A stretch of 64,000 nucleotides of DNA from JBEICQ01 sp040383885. GTDB taxonomy: Bacteria > Bacteroidota > Bacteroidia > UBA4408. The stretch's first letter is position 1. Each line of letters begins with the position of its first letter. Shown here one piece after another: positions 36,362-45,673 of this stretch. The notes below the pieces were generated by a model. It worked only from the letters and a program-made list of their open reading frames with translations, was not told where the DNA came from and did not search any database. The stretch is taken from assembly GCA_040383885.1 (NCBI GenBank), contig JBEICQ010000001.1, positions 3,525-67,524 of the forward strand. The letters run 5' to 3'. The position numbers and the translations under genes were made by a program.

Positions 36362-37723
36362 ATGAAACGCGTTCATTTTATTGCCATTGGCGGAGCGGCC
36401 ATGCACAGCCTGGCCCTTGCACTTAAAGGTGCCGGATATGAAGTAAGCGGCTCGGATGACGAAATCAACGAGCCTTCCAAGAGTCGTTTGAAGTTGGCAG
36501 GTTTACTGCCGGAAAAAATTGGTTGGTATCCGGAGCATATTCACCCGGGTATCGATGGAATAATCCTGGGTATGCATGCCCGAAAAGACAATCCTGAACT
36601 GCTCCGGGCACAGGAACTTGGTATCAGGGTGATGTCTTATCCTGAGTTTGTATACGAGGCTACTAAAAACAAACAGCGCGTGGTGATTGGTGGCAGTCAT
36701 GGCAAAACAAGCATCACTTCCATGATTCTGCATATCCTGAAAAAGTCAGAAAAAAAATTCGATTATTTGGCAGGTGCGCAAATCAGAGGATTCAACAACA
36801 TGGTAGGCATTTCCAATGACTCGGAGATTGCCGTTATCGAAGGAGATGAATACCTGGCATCGCCCATTGACCCCAGGCCGAAATTTCACCTGTATCGCCC
36901 ACATATAGCTGTAATAAGCGGGATTGCATGGGATCACATCAATGTGTTTCCAACATTCGAATCCTATGTTGAACAGTTTAAAATATTTACAGAATGTATT
37001 TCACAGGACGGTTCCTTAATCTATTCTGAAGAAGATTCTGAGGTAGTAAGAATTGCAGAAACGAGCCCTGCACAGATTCATAAAATTCCTTATCGCGCCT
37101 ATCCATCAGAAATCAATGATGGGATTACTTCTCTCATTTATGATGGAAAAAAATATCCCATCAGGGTATTCGGGAAACACAATCTTCAGAACATTTCTGC
37201 TGCATTTGAAGTGTGTAAGCAACTTGGAATAACAGAGCAAGCCTGTTTGGAATCCATCGGAGATTTTGAGGGAGCGGCCCGAAGGTTGGAAAAAATATAT
37301 GATACCGTGGAGAGAACCGTATTCAGAGATTTTGCCCACAGTCCTTCAAAATTAAAAGCCACGATTGAGGCTGTGAAGGAGCAGTTCATCAACAGACCTT
37401 TGATCGCCTGCATGGAGTTACATACTTTCAGTAGTTTAAATAAGCATTTTTTAACAGAGTACAAGGGCTGCATGGAAATGGCTGACAAGGCGGTGGTGTA
37501 TTTCAATCCGAAAACCATCGAACATAAAAAATTACCATCTGTAAATGCCTCTGAAGTACATGCTGCTTTTGGTTCTGAAAAGCTTGTGGTTACTGATAAT
37601 TCTCCTGATTTTTCTGCCTTGGTAAAAGACATGTTAGCCAAGTCAAGGCATCCTGTTTTGTTGTTGATGAGTTCGGGAACATATGATGGTGTGAACCTGG
37701 AAGACCTCTACAAAGAGGCTTAA
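36362..37723 (+). CDS. mpl: UDP-N-acetylmuramate:tripeptide ligase Mpl
   Basis: A 453-residue Mur-ligase-family enzyme that joins recycled L-Ala-D-Glu-mDAP to UDP-MurNAc. The start VHFIAIGGAAMHSLALAL is the Mur N-terminal Rossmann motif, the ATP loop is GGSHGKTSITSM, and the central part has EGDEYLASPIDPRPKF and WDHINVF. The FRDFAHSPSK motif is typical of Mpl. The ATG at 36362 is preferred over a GTG 6 bases upstream. With anmK and murA it points to an active wall recycling route. Confidence 0.93.
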   Translation: MKRVHFIAIGGAAMHSLALALKGAGYEVSGSDDEINEPSKSRLKLAGLLPEKIGWYPEHIHPGIDGIILGMHARKDNPELLRAQELGIRVMSYPEFVYEATKNKQRVVIGGSHGKTSITSMILHILKKSEKKFDYLAGAQIRGFNNMVGISNDSEIAVIEGDEYLASPIDPRPKFHLYRPHIAVISGIAWDHINVFPTFESYVEQFKIFTECISQDGSLIYSEEDSEVVRIAETSPAQIHKIPYRAYPSEINDGITSLIYDGKKYPIRVFGKHNLQNISAAFEVCKQLGITEQACLESIGDFEGAARRLEKIYDTVERTVFRDFAHSPSKLKATIEAVKEQFINRPLIACMELHTFSSLNKHFLTEYKGCMEMADKAVVYFNPKTIEHKKLPSVNASEVHAAFGSEKLVVTDNSPDFSALVKDMLAKSRHPVLLLMSSGTYDGVNLEDLYKEA

Positions 37724-37782
37724 TTACCAAAGAAAATAACAGAATACTATTTTTTAGGACCAGCTTTTTGATGCATTCAAAT

Positions 37783-39189
37783 TCAGCTAAATATTTTTCC
37801 AGGATTTAAAATCTCCTTGGGGTCGAAAACTTTTTTGATTGCTTTCATGAGCTGCAACTGAGCAGGTGTTTGCACCAGGTGCATATATCTTTTTTGCACA
37901 TATCCGATGCCATGTTCACCGCTAATGGTTCCTCCCAGATTTTTACACAGGATAAATATTTCTGAAATGGCAGCATGAATGTCATGCTCCCAAAAATTGT
38001 CGCTTAAACTTCCTTTTAGAATGTTGATATGGAGATTTCCATCACCTGCATGTCCATAGCAGATAGAGCGAAAACCATATTTAAGTCCAATCTCTTTCAC
38101 GCCTTCTATAAGTTCGGGGAGTTGTGCCCTCGGTACAACGGTATCTTCTTCTTTATAAACAGAACTGGCCCTTACTGCTTCAGCAACGGAGCGGCGAAGT
38201 TTCCATAAGCGATTTTTATCTGCTTCATCCTGGGCAAGAAGTATTTCTCCGGTTTCAAAAGTTGTAAGCAATTCATAAGTTTTCTCAAGTTCTTCGCGGA
38301 TGTGTTCCGTGTTGTTTCCATCAAATTCAATCAAGAGTTGTGCCTCTGCTTCGGCATCAGGTGCAAATCCTTCTACCCCCAAAAATGCACAGGTTAAATC
38401 AATGGCGTCCTTCTCCATGAATTCGAGTGCAGAAGGATTCAGTCCTTTGCTAAATAGCAGTGAAACAGCTTCACATGCCTGCCGAATTTTTTTAAACGGA
38501 ACCAACATCACCTGTCTGTACATGGGATATGGAATGAGCTTGACCCTGATTTGTGTAACTACCGCAAGGGTTCCCTCACTGCCAATCATCAGGTGGGTGA
38601 GGTTGTATCCCGTTGAGTACTTTAAGGTGTTTGCGCCTGTCCAAAAAATTTCACCATCAGGTAGAACTACTTTCAGATTGAGAATATAATCCCTGGTTGT
38701 ACCATATTTGAGTGCCCTTGGTCCTCCGGAACTCAGCGCCACATTTCCGCCCAGGAAGCACGAACCTTTGCTGGCAGGATCGGGCGGATAAAAAAGTCCC
38801 AATTCCTGAACGGTCTGTTGCAACACTTCATTAATCACACCGGGCTCTACAGTTGCCTGAAGGTTGTTGGTATCTATTTCAAGAATTCGGTTAAATTTTT
38901 CCATGGAGAGGATGACGCCTCCCCACACAGGCAATGCTCCACCACTAAGGCCCGTTCCTGCACCTCTCACCGTTAAGGGAATACTCCTTTGGTTGCAATG
39001 CTTTAAAACAACAGCAATCTGAGACTCATCTGCAGGAATGAGAACTACTTCAGGCACAAACACGAAATCCTCGGTAGCATCGGATGCATAAGCAAGCTTC
39101 TCTTCATGATTCACCCGGATTCCTCCTTCACCCAAATACTCCCTGAATAAATTGAGATCGTGAGCTTGTACCTGATTGTATGTGTTCAT
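37783..39189 (-). CDS. FAD-linked oxidase of the GlcD/D-lactate dehydrogenase family
   Basis: A 468-residue flavoenzyme. The FAD-binding PCMH domain has VRGAGTGLSGGALP and PPDPASKGSCFLGGNVA; the C-terminal FAD-oxidase domain has CYGHAGDGNLH and ISGEHGIGYVQK, a pair typical of glycolate and D-lactate dehydrogenases. The exact 2-hydroxy acid cannot be decided. The ATG at 39189 (MNTYNQV) is chosen; the frame opens 18 bases upstream. It is divergent from the DPP-IV gene. Confidence 0.92.
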   Translation of the reverse strand: MNTYNQVQAHDLNLFREYLGEGGIRVNHEEKLAYASDATEDFVFVPEVVLIPADESQIAVVLKHCNQRSIPLTVRGAGTGLSGGALPVWGGVILSMEKFNRILEIDTNNLQATVEPGVINEVLQQTVQELGLFYPPDPASKGSCFLGGNVALSSGGPRALKYGTTRDYILNLKVVLPDGEIFWTGANTLKYSTGYNLTHLMIGSEGTLAVVTQIRVKLIPYPMYRQVMLVPFKKIRQACEAVSLLFSKGLNPSALEFMEKDAIDLTCAFLGVEGFAPDAEAEAQLLIEFDGNNTEHIREELEKTYELLTTFETGEILLAQDEADKNRLWKLRRSVAEAVRASSVYKEEDTVVPRAQLPELIEGVKEIGLKYGFRSICYGHAGDGNLHINILKGSLSDNFWEHDIHAAISEIFILCKNLGGTISGEHGIGYVQKRYMHLVQTPAQLQLMKAIKKVFDPKEILNPGKIFS

Positions 39190-39294
39190 GTTGCAAATTA
39201 AATGCAATTGTATGCAAAAGAAAATATCACTGTCTTTGTTAGCTGCGATTTTCCCATTAGTTTCACTTTATTTGCATTTGATAAAACCAACACC

Positions 39295-41514
39295 ATGGAT
39301 GCGTTGATCAAATTTTACCCGCGAATCATCTGTTTTCTTTTTTTCATCTGCCCTACCTGTTCTGTCATACAGGGAGAAACAGCAGAAAAGTGGAAACTGC
39401 AAGATATTTTTTTAGGGCAGAAATTCAGCGTTCAGACGGGGTCTGCTTCAGTACCTTCAGTGAATCCTCAGAAATACCTTTTCCTGCAGGAGGGTGATCA
39501 ATTCCGGGGAATCCTTGCTGCTTCCTATCTTTCCGGGGAAATAACCGATACTGTGATTGATGGAAACACCATCCGATGCAAGGATACCGCTGTTTCATTT
39601 TCTTCATTTATTGCTTCGCCAGATGAACGCCATTTTTTACTGCAAGGCAAGCTTTTCCCTATCTACCGCCATTCCTTCTCCGCCTTATATTACCTTGTTG
39701 AAAAAGGCAACAAATCCGCTGTTGATTTTGCATCAGGCAAAAGTATTTCCTCTGTTTCTTTTTCACCGGACTCAAAGAGAATCGCCTATGTATTTGAAAG
39801 GAACCTATATGTGTATGACATCGCTTCTAAAAAAACACATCCCCTTACCACTGACGGAAAGGAAAATAAGATCATTAACGGAGGAAGTGATTGGGTATAT
39901 GAAGAGGAGTTTGGATTAACTGAAGCGTATTGCTGGAGCGCGGATGCAGGGCATGTGGCATTTTACCGATTTGATGAGTCAGCCGTGAAAGAATTCAGCT
40001 TTACTTCCTATAAAAATCAGCTTTATCCGACAGCAGTTACCTGGAAATATCCAAAGGCGGGAGAAGATAATTCCAAAGTAGAAATATGGGTCTACGACCT
40101 CGAAAAAAAATCTTCTTCTTGCGCCTTTAAAACAGGACAGGACATGGAGTATGTTCCGCACATACAATGGGCAGGAAAAAAGAATAAACTACTGATCCAT
40201 GCCATGAACAGACTTCAGAACCGGATTGAATTTCAGTTATATGCTATATCGGACAAAAGCTGCAAGAATATATACACCGAGTCTTCTCCGGAAAATTATA
40301 TTGATGCACCCGGTACATGTATTTTCGACAGCAATGGCAAGCTCTATTTTCTATCTGAACACCAAGGCTGGAAACATCTCTACAGCCTCCCTCAGGACGG
40401 CGGAAAACTACAGCAGCTTACCAAAGGCAACTGGGAAATTGATGCGATAATTGCTTATGATGCTGCTTCAGGGTACATCTATTTTAGAGCGAACAAAGAC
40501 CATGTGCTTTCCCATCAGATTTACAGAACAGATTTAAACGGAAAAAAGATCCAAAAAATATTTGATTCAGAAGGAACGCAATCTGTCGTTTTTAATGCCG
40601 ACTTCACCCTGGCGATGCTTACCCATTCTTCGGCCAATAAGCCCCCGCAAAAAGTGCTGACCAATACTCAAACAGGAAAAAAAATACGGATGATCTCTTC
40701 TAACGACAGTGTTCTTGCCCGCTTAAACCGAGTGCCTTTCTCGCCTAAAAAATTTATTCGTATTCCCGCTTCGGCGGGTGATTCCATGAATGGATCGGTG
40801 ATTTATCCCCAAAACTTCAATCCTTCTTTGAAATATCCTGCCATTATTCATATCTACGGTGGGCCTGGCCGTAATATGGTGGTTGATCAATGGTCGAATA
40901 GCGAAATGCTTTGGCATCAATACATGAGCGCCAGGGGATACTTTATCTTTTCTTTCGATGGACATGGCACCCAGATGAGAGGTAAGAAATTCAGAGCATC
41001 TACTTATGGTCAACTTGGTAATCTTGAGGCACAAGATATGCTGATGGCCTCCCGTTACCTCAAATCTCTCGGATACATCGACTCTCTGAAAATTGGTATT
41101 CAAGGATGGAGTTTTGGCGGATTTCTCAGTCTTCTGACGCTAGCCAAAGGCCCTTCTCATTTTGCTGCGGCTATTTCGGTTGCCCCTGTTACACATTGGA
41201 AGTACTATGACAATATCTATACCGAGAGATACATGGGTTTACCGGATAAAAACCCTCTCGGGTATAACCAAAACTCTCCGCTTGAATATGCTTCTTCCAT
41301 CAAAGGAAAATTATTTCTTATTCATGGCACGGCAGACGACAATGTGCACTTTCAGAATTCGGTAGAAATGATTCGGCGATTACAGGAATCCGGAATCCCT
41401 TTTGATTTGATGATTTACCCTGATAAAAACCATGGCATCAGTGGTGGAAAAACCAGGCTGGATGTATATTCCAGGATTTCTGAATGGTGGGATGATGTCT
41501 TTGGAATGGATTAG
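39295..41514 (+). CDS. Dipeptidyl peptidase IV (S9B family)
   Basis: A 739-residue exported serine peptidase that removes N-terminal X-Pro dipeptides. A hydrophobic leader (about 8-22) precedes the beta-propeller, which holds the DPP-IV Glu motif DWVYEEEFGL that binds the substrate N-terminus. The alpha/beta-hydrolase domain carries Ser606 (GWSFGG), Asp681 (HGTADDN) and His713 (DKNHGIS). The start at 39295 gives a proper leader; the frame opens 93 bases earlier. The stop overlaps the convergent gldE-gldD stop by 4 bases. Confidence 0.95.
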   Translation: MDALIKFYPRIICFLFFICPTCSVIQGETAEKWKLQDIFLGQKFSVQTGSASVPSVNPQKYLFLQEGDQFRGILAASYLSGEITDTVIDGNTIRCKDTAVSFSSFIASPDERHFLLQGKLFPIYRHSFSALYYLVEKGNKSAVDFASGKSISSVSFSPDSKRIAYVFERNLYVYDIASKKTHPLTTDGKENKIINGGSDWVYEEEFGLTEAYCWSADAGHVAFYRFDESAVKEFSFTSYKNQLYPTAVTWKYPKAGEDNSKVEIWVYDLEKKSSSCAFKTGQDMEYVPHIQWAGKKNKLLIHAMNRLQNRIEFQLYAISDKSCKNIYTESSPENYIDAPGTCIFDSNGKLYFLSEHQGWKHLYSLPQDGGKLQQLTKGNWEIDAIIAYDAASGYIYFRANKDHVLSHQIYRTDLNGKKIQKIFDSEGTQSVVFNADFTLAMLTHSSANKPPQKVLTNTQTGKKIRMISSNDSVLARLNRVPFSPKKFIRIPASAGDSMNGSVIYPQNFNPSLKYPAIIHIYGGPGRNMVVDQWSNSEMLWHQYMSARGYFIFSFDGHGTQMRGKKFRASTYGQLGNLEAQDMLMASRYLKSLGYIDSLKIGIQGWSFGGFLSLLTLAKGPSHFAAAISVAPVTHWKYYDNIYTERYMGLPDKNPLGYNQNSPLEYASSIKGKLFLIHGTADDNVHFQNSVEMIRRLQESGIPFDLMIYPDKNHGISGGKTRLDVYSRISEWWDDVFGMD

Positions 41515-43418
41515 GAGTGCTTCCAATGAAACGAAAGAATAAGTCTTTCTATGTCCTTTCTGATAAACCGCGTGGCCGGTGCCAGCGAGTCGGTATTAAC
41601 AGGCACATTGAAGTAAAGTGCGCCGCGCACAAAATGATGGACACTGTCTGTGAGATAAAACTGAGTGGAACTGGCAGCATCTCCGCCTAGCTCATACAAA
41701 AGACCAAACACCCTTTCCTCCTTTTTTTCAATTTTCAGTTCCTCAATGGAAGATGCTTTCACCGTGTGTTTATAAGCCAGGGTACGGGCATCCTCGATGT
41801 GTTTTGCGAGGTCGTTGCTCAGGGAAAAATAGCTGATGAACAAGGTAGCTTTCTGTTGATCAAATTGCAGGTTCATCCAATACTTGCCTTCCTGTATTCC
41901 TTTGTATGCTTCTGGTCTTGCATAAACCGGATAATCAAAACCATAAGGATATTCAGCAGACAACCCGGTGTATTTTTTTTCGGGAAAATCAATTCTCATA
42001 TACCCTCTGGGCTTGGGTGGAAATTCGGGCTGGCAGGAGCTTATCAACAAAGTAGCACAGAGGAGGAGAGCAAGTGGCAGGACAGGTTTGCTTTTTGATT
42101 CCTCCTCAATCATCAGTTTCACTCTTTTAATTCTTTTGCGATCAACTGACTCAACTAAAAATGCATAATTTTTAAAAGTAATTTTTTGGTTTTTTACAGG
42201 TATTGAGCCTGTAATCTCAAGGATAAAACCGGCTAGTGTATCGGCTTCTCCACGGTTTTTTTCAAACACCTCTCCATCAATGTGAAGCACTTTGTAAAAA
42301 TCATTAAGCATGATTCTGGCTTCAAAGATATAAGTATGGTCATCCAGCTTGCTGTACACCAATTCATCATCATCGAACTCATCATTGATATCGCCAAGAA
42401 TTTCTTCTATGATGTCTTCGAGTGTGACCAAACCGTTAGTTGCACCGTATTCATCCACCACAATTGCCATGTGCATTTTCTGGTGCTGAAACTCTTTAAG
42501 CAAATCATCAATTTTTTTGTTCATTGGAACATAGTAGGGTTTTTGCATAAGGTTGTTCCATGCAAAATCGTCTTCTTTTTCCAGATGAGGGAGCAAATCT
42601 TTTGTGTAGATGATTCCCACAATGTGATCATCGTTTAGTTCATACACGGGTATTCTCGAGAACCCTGCTTCTACAATAGATGAGAGGGCTTTTCTGAAAG
42701 GAAGATCTTTACTGATGGAAAACATCTGCAGCCTGGGGCGCATGATTTCTCTTGCCTCTGTGTTGCCGAATTCCACAATTCCTTTCAGGATTTTTTGTTC
42801 TTCTTCCGGCGAGTGCTCATTGCTGGTTAATTCAAGTGCTGTTGAAAGATCATCAACAGAAAGCCGGGTTTTGGAATCTTTAAAGTATCTGTCGAAAAGA
42901 GAGGTAGACCGGATGAGCAAATAACTGAAGGGACGAAAAAACCGCTCTGCAATATCCAACGGAAACACCAGTATCAGAGCGGCCCTTTTGGCGTGTCGAC
43001 GGGTATATATTTTGGGGATGATTTCTCCAATTAGAAGAATGAGGAAAGTAACCAGGATTACCCTGAGCAGAAACTCAAGATCAGGAGAAAAGCCGTGAAA
43101 AATCTCTTTGGAAACGGACTCAGAAAGGATAATTACAAAAATATTGACCAGGTTGTGAAGAAGTACTACAGTAGCAATCAATTTTTTCTGCTTACCCAAG
43201 AGCTCGATAATCTTGCGTGAGGCGTAGGATTCCGACTGGCTTAACTCATCAAGATCGGAAGGAGACAATGAAAAAAAAGAAACTTCTGCTGCTGCTACCA
43301 GGGCTGAAAGTGCAAGAAAAAAAACAATCCCGGGGATACTCATCCACAGCATGGGATTCCATTGAAGGAGAATAAATGCAAAGATGCTACTGACCGGGTC
43401 GTCCATATAAAATTTCAA
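41511..43418 (-). CDS. gldE: GldE-GldD fusion: CNNM/CorC-type membrane protein joined to gliding lipoprotein
   Basis: One open frame of 635 residues combines two proteins normally encoded by neighbouring genes. Residues about 20-160 are a DUF21/CNNM membrane domain, about 205-330 a CBS pair (IVDEYGATNGLVTLED), about 345-435 a CorC_HlyC domain; together this is GldE. Residues from about 443 form a new hydrophobic helix with a lipobox (LLISSC), then a GldD-type domain (PPKPRGYMRIDFPEKKY). GldD is an essential gliding/T9SS-associated lipoprotein. No stop or good internal start lies at the junction (about 42090-42130). The start overlaps the ssb stop as ATGA. Confidence 0.88.
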   Translation of the reverse strand: MKFYMDDPVSSIFAFILLQWNPMLWMSIPGIVFFLALSALVAAAEVSFFSLSPSDLDELSQSESYASRKIIELLGKQKKLIATVVLLHNLVNIFVIILSESVSKEIFHGFSPDLEFLLRVILVTFLILLIGEIIPKIYTRRHAKRAALILVFPLDIAERFFRPFSYLLIRSTSLFDRYFKDSKTRLSVDDLSTALELTSNEHSPEEEQKILKGIVEFGNTEAREIMRPRLQMFSISKDLPFRKALSSIVEAGFSRIPVYELNDDHIVGIIYTKDLLPHLEKEDDFAWNNLMQKPYYVPMNKKIDDLLKEFQHQKMHMAIVVDEYGATNGLVTLEDIIEEILGDINDEFDDDELVYSKLDDHTYIFEARIMLNDFYKVLHIDGEVFEKNRGEADTLAGFILEITGSIPVKNQKITFKNYAFLVESVDRKRIKRVKLMIEEESKSKPVLPLALLLCATLLISSCQPEFPPKPRGYMRIDFPEKKYTGLSAEYPYGFDYPVYARPEAYKGIQEGKYWMNLQFDQQKATLFISYFSLSNDLAKHIEDARTLAYKHTVKASSIEELKIEKKEERVFGLLYELGGDAASSTQFYLTDSVHHFVRGALYFNVPVNTDSLAPATRFIRKDIERLILSFHWKHS

Positions 43419-43843
43419 AAGGGTAATCCGTCCATATCGGATAGATCGGCATGGGAACCCTGTTCTTCCTCTCCGGGAGTATGGGATTCATGACCCTGGT
43501 ATTCTTTGCGGTTTCCCAGTATAAGCAAATTGTCTACAACCACCTCGGTCCTGTATTGCTTCACTTTGTTTTGGTCTTCCCAATTGCGGGTATGCAGTTT
43601 CCCTTCAAGGTACACTGTGGAACCTTTTTTGAGGTTCCGTTCGCAGTAATCTGCATGGTTTCTCCACGCTACCACATTGTGCCATTCAGTTTGTTCTTTG
43701 CGGCTTCCGTCTTTGTCGCGGTATACTTCAGTGGTGGCAAGTGAAAACTTGGCAATGCGTATTCCCTGCTCAGTAGTTTTTACCTCTGGGTCGCGGCCAA
43801 GATTGCCAACTAGGATAACTTTGTTGATTCCGGTGGAGGCCAT
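43415..43843 (-). CDS. ssb: Single-stranded DNA-binding protein
   Basis: A 142-residue OB-fold protein: GINKVILVGNLGRDPEVK, TEWHNVVAWR and GSTVYLEGKLHTR are the standard motifs, and the C-terminus ends in the acidic MDGLPF tip that recruits partner proteins. It binds ssDNA in replication and repair. A gldE gene follows by ATGA overlap, an order often seen in Bacteroidota. Confidence 0.97.
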   Translation of the reverse strand: MASTGINKVILVGNLGRDPEVKTTEQGIRIAKFSLATTEVYRDKDGSRKEQTEWHNVVAWRNHADYCERNLKKGSTVYLEGKLHTRNWEDQNKVKQYRTEVVVDNLLILGNRKEYQGHESHTPGEEEQGSHADLSDMDGLPF

Positions 43844-43862
43844 AACATAACAAGTTCATCAA

Positions 43863-43870
43863 CAAAGATA
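43863..43870 (-). promoter_or_regulatory. -7 box of ssb
   Basis: TATCTTTG on the minus strand, 19 bases before the ssb ATG at 43843, matches TAnnTTTG. The -33 element is not clear. Confidence 0.45.
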
Positions 43871-43884
43871 AGACATTTAGCTTA

Positions 43885-44496
43885 TCACAAGGGGGGATTT
43901 TTAAGGCCTCTTTTGGATTTGTAAAAATTCATTTCATCCAGGTATTCAAATGCCTTGTGCGGCATGAAGTAGCGGATGTTTCTTCCCTCGGCAATTGCTT
44001 TTCTGATAAAGGATGCGGAGATTTCAATGAGTGGTGCTTCCCTGCAAATGAGGATATTGGGATGCACAGGGAAAGAATTGTATGTATCTGAAAACCCCGG
44101 CCGTGGATATATAAGCAGGCGGAAATGTTGAAGTATAAAATCGTGATTTTTCCATTTGTGAAATGATAGCAGGTTGTCAGATCCAAGGATAAGCGAGAAC
44201 TGATGTCCGGGATATTTTTCACAAAGATAGACCAGGGTATGGCTGGTGTAGGAGGGCAAATCCAGCTTTGACTCCACATCACAAGGTTTGATAAACGGAA
44301 CATCTTCACAGGCTTTTTGCAAGAGCTGAAAGCGATGGTGGAAGGCCAATAGCTGAGATTGCGATTTAAAAGGGTTCTGTGGAGAAAGCACCATCCATAC
44401 CTCATCCAGTTCAGTGAAACAAGCGAAATAATTGGCCAGCATCATGTGGCCATTGTGCACAGGATTGAATGATCCGAATAAAAGTCCTACCCGCAT
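43885..44496 (-). CDS. nadD: Nicotinate-nucleotide adenylyltransferase NadD
   Basis: A 203-residue nucleotidyltransferase that makes nicotinate adenine dinucleotide from NaMN and ATP in NAD synthesis. The HxGH motif is His14-His17 in GSFNPVHNGH; LILGSDNLLSFHKWKN and SASFIRKAIAEG are the other family motifs. Length and start are standard. It precedes ssb by 41 bases. Confidence 0.96.
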   Translation of the reverse strand: MRVGLLFGSFNPVHNGHMMLANYFACFTELDEVWMVLSPQNPFKSQSQLLAFHHRFQLLQKACEDVPFIKPCDVESKLDLPSYTSHTLVYLCEKYPGHQFSLILGSDNLLSFHKWKNHDFILQHFRLLIYPRPGFSDTYNSFPVHPNILICREAPLIEISASFIRKAIAEGRNIRYFMPHKAFEYLDEMNFYKSKRGLKNPPL

Positions 44497-44521
44497 GAGT
44501 TACAGTTGTATCGACATGTCT

Positions 44522-44529
44522 CAAAGATA
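44522..44529 (-). promoter_or_regulatory. -7 box of nadD
   Basis: TATCTTTG on the minus strand lies 25 bases before the nadD ATG at 44496 and matches TAnnTTTG exactly. Confidence 0.45.
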
Positions 44530-44590
44530 ACAGCTATCCTACAGATTTTATAATTTCGTTAGATGGTAAAGTTTTGGGTCGGGCAAATGT

Positions 44591-44598
44591 TACATTTG
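44591..44598 (+). promoter_or_regulatory. -7 box of the MraY-like transferase gene
   Basis: TACATTTG matches TAnnTTTG and lies 22 bases before the ATG at 44621. A TTTG at 44573-44576 is only 14 bases upstream of it, too close for a standard -33. Confidence 0.4.
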
Positions 44599-44620
44599 CA
44601 TTTCTAAAAAAGAGCCTACT

Positions 44621-45673
44621 ATGGAAATGGCCTTTATTGCTTTTGTAATTGCTTTTTGTGTGGTTGTTTTTTTTACACCATCACTCATAAAGGTCTCCAT
44701 CCTTAAACACTTGATGGACAAACCCGATGGGGAGCGGAAATTTCATGAAAGAGATATTCCTACCATTGGTGGCATCATGATTTTTGCAGGCACCCTTTTT
44801 GCGTATTCCATCTGTTTTCCTTCCCCGTACATAGAAAAATTCAACTATGTGCTAGCTGCTGTTTTTATCACTTTTTTTGTAGGTATCAAGGATGATATCA
44901 TCGGTACTGCGCCCCTGAAAAAATTGGGTGCAAACCTGCTTGTTGCATTTATCATGGTTTTTGTTGGCGGCATTAAAATCAAAGGTCTGCATGGTATTTT
45001 CGGAATGAATGAATCTTTTGGAGGATTTTCTGAAGCATTTTCTGTCTTTACCATTATTGTGGTGATGAATGCTTTTAATCTGGTCGATGGTGTTGACGGT
45101 CTTGCCGCTGGCCTTGGATTTATCTCCAGCATGGTATTCGGCTGCTGGTTTCTTTTTGCGGGCAATTCCGTAGAAAGCAGCTTATGTTTTTCGCTGGCCG
45201 GTGCCCTGCTCGGATTTTTGGGATATAATTACTCTCCGGCTCGCATTTTTATGGGCGACTCAGGTTCTCTTACCATTGGTATTGTTATGGCTTTTTTAAG
45301 TATTCAGCTTGTTGAGTATGAAAAAAGTTACTACCTCACCACACCTCTCAATACCATTTCAAAACCTGCACTCGCTGTGGCCAGCCTGTTTTACCCCTTA
45401 ACCGATACGCTGAGGGTTTTTATCCTCAGAGTGGCGCGGGGAAAATCCCCCCTTAGTGCTGACCGAAGTCACATTCATCACAGGTTACTCGACCTGGGTT
45501 TTACCCACCGCGGCACCGTAAACATCATTTATCTTCTCACTTTTTGTTCCGTTTTTACCTGCTTTATCACCCGGTCACTTACACCCGAGTTGTCCCTGTT
45601 CTGCACCATTGCCGTACCTTACCTTTTGCTTCAGATTCCCGCTCTGCTTAAGTCCAAACAATGTATCTGGTAA
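44621..45673 (+). CDS. WecA/TagO-like polyprenyl-phosphate sugar-phosphate transferase
   Basis: A 350-residue membrane enzyme of the MraY/WecA family with about ten TM helices. Cytoplasmic catalytic motifs are HERDIPTIGG, NAFNLVDGVDGLAAG, MGDSGSLTIG and RSHIHHRLLD. It would attach a sugar-1-phosphate, often GlcNAc-1-P, to undecaprenyl phosphate to start surface polysaccharide synthesis. The basic HIHH motif fits WecA-type rather than true MraY. The stop overlaps the following outer-membrane gene by 13 bases, linking it to a possible capsule or surface function. Confidence 0.92.
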   Translation: MEMAFIAFVIAFCVVVFFTPSLIKVSILKHLMDKPDGERKFHERDIPTIGGIMIFAGTLFAYSICFPSPYIEKFNYVLAAVFITFFVGIKDDIIGTAPLKKLGANLLVAFIMVFVGGIKIKGLHGIFGMNESFGGFSEAFSVFTIIVVMNAFNLVDGVDGLAAGLGFISSMVFGCWFLFAGNSVESSLCFSLAGALLGFLGYNYSPARIFMGDSGSLTIGIVMAFLSIQLVEYEKSYYLTTPLNTISKPALAVASLFYPLTDTLRVFILRVARGKSPLSADRSHIHHRLLDLGFTHRGTVNIIYLLTFCSVFTCFITRSLTPELSLFCTIAVPYLLLQIPALLKSKQCIW

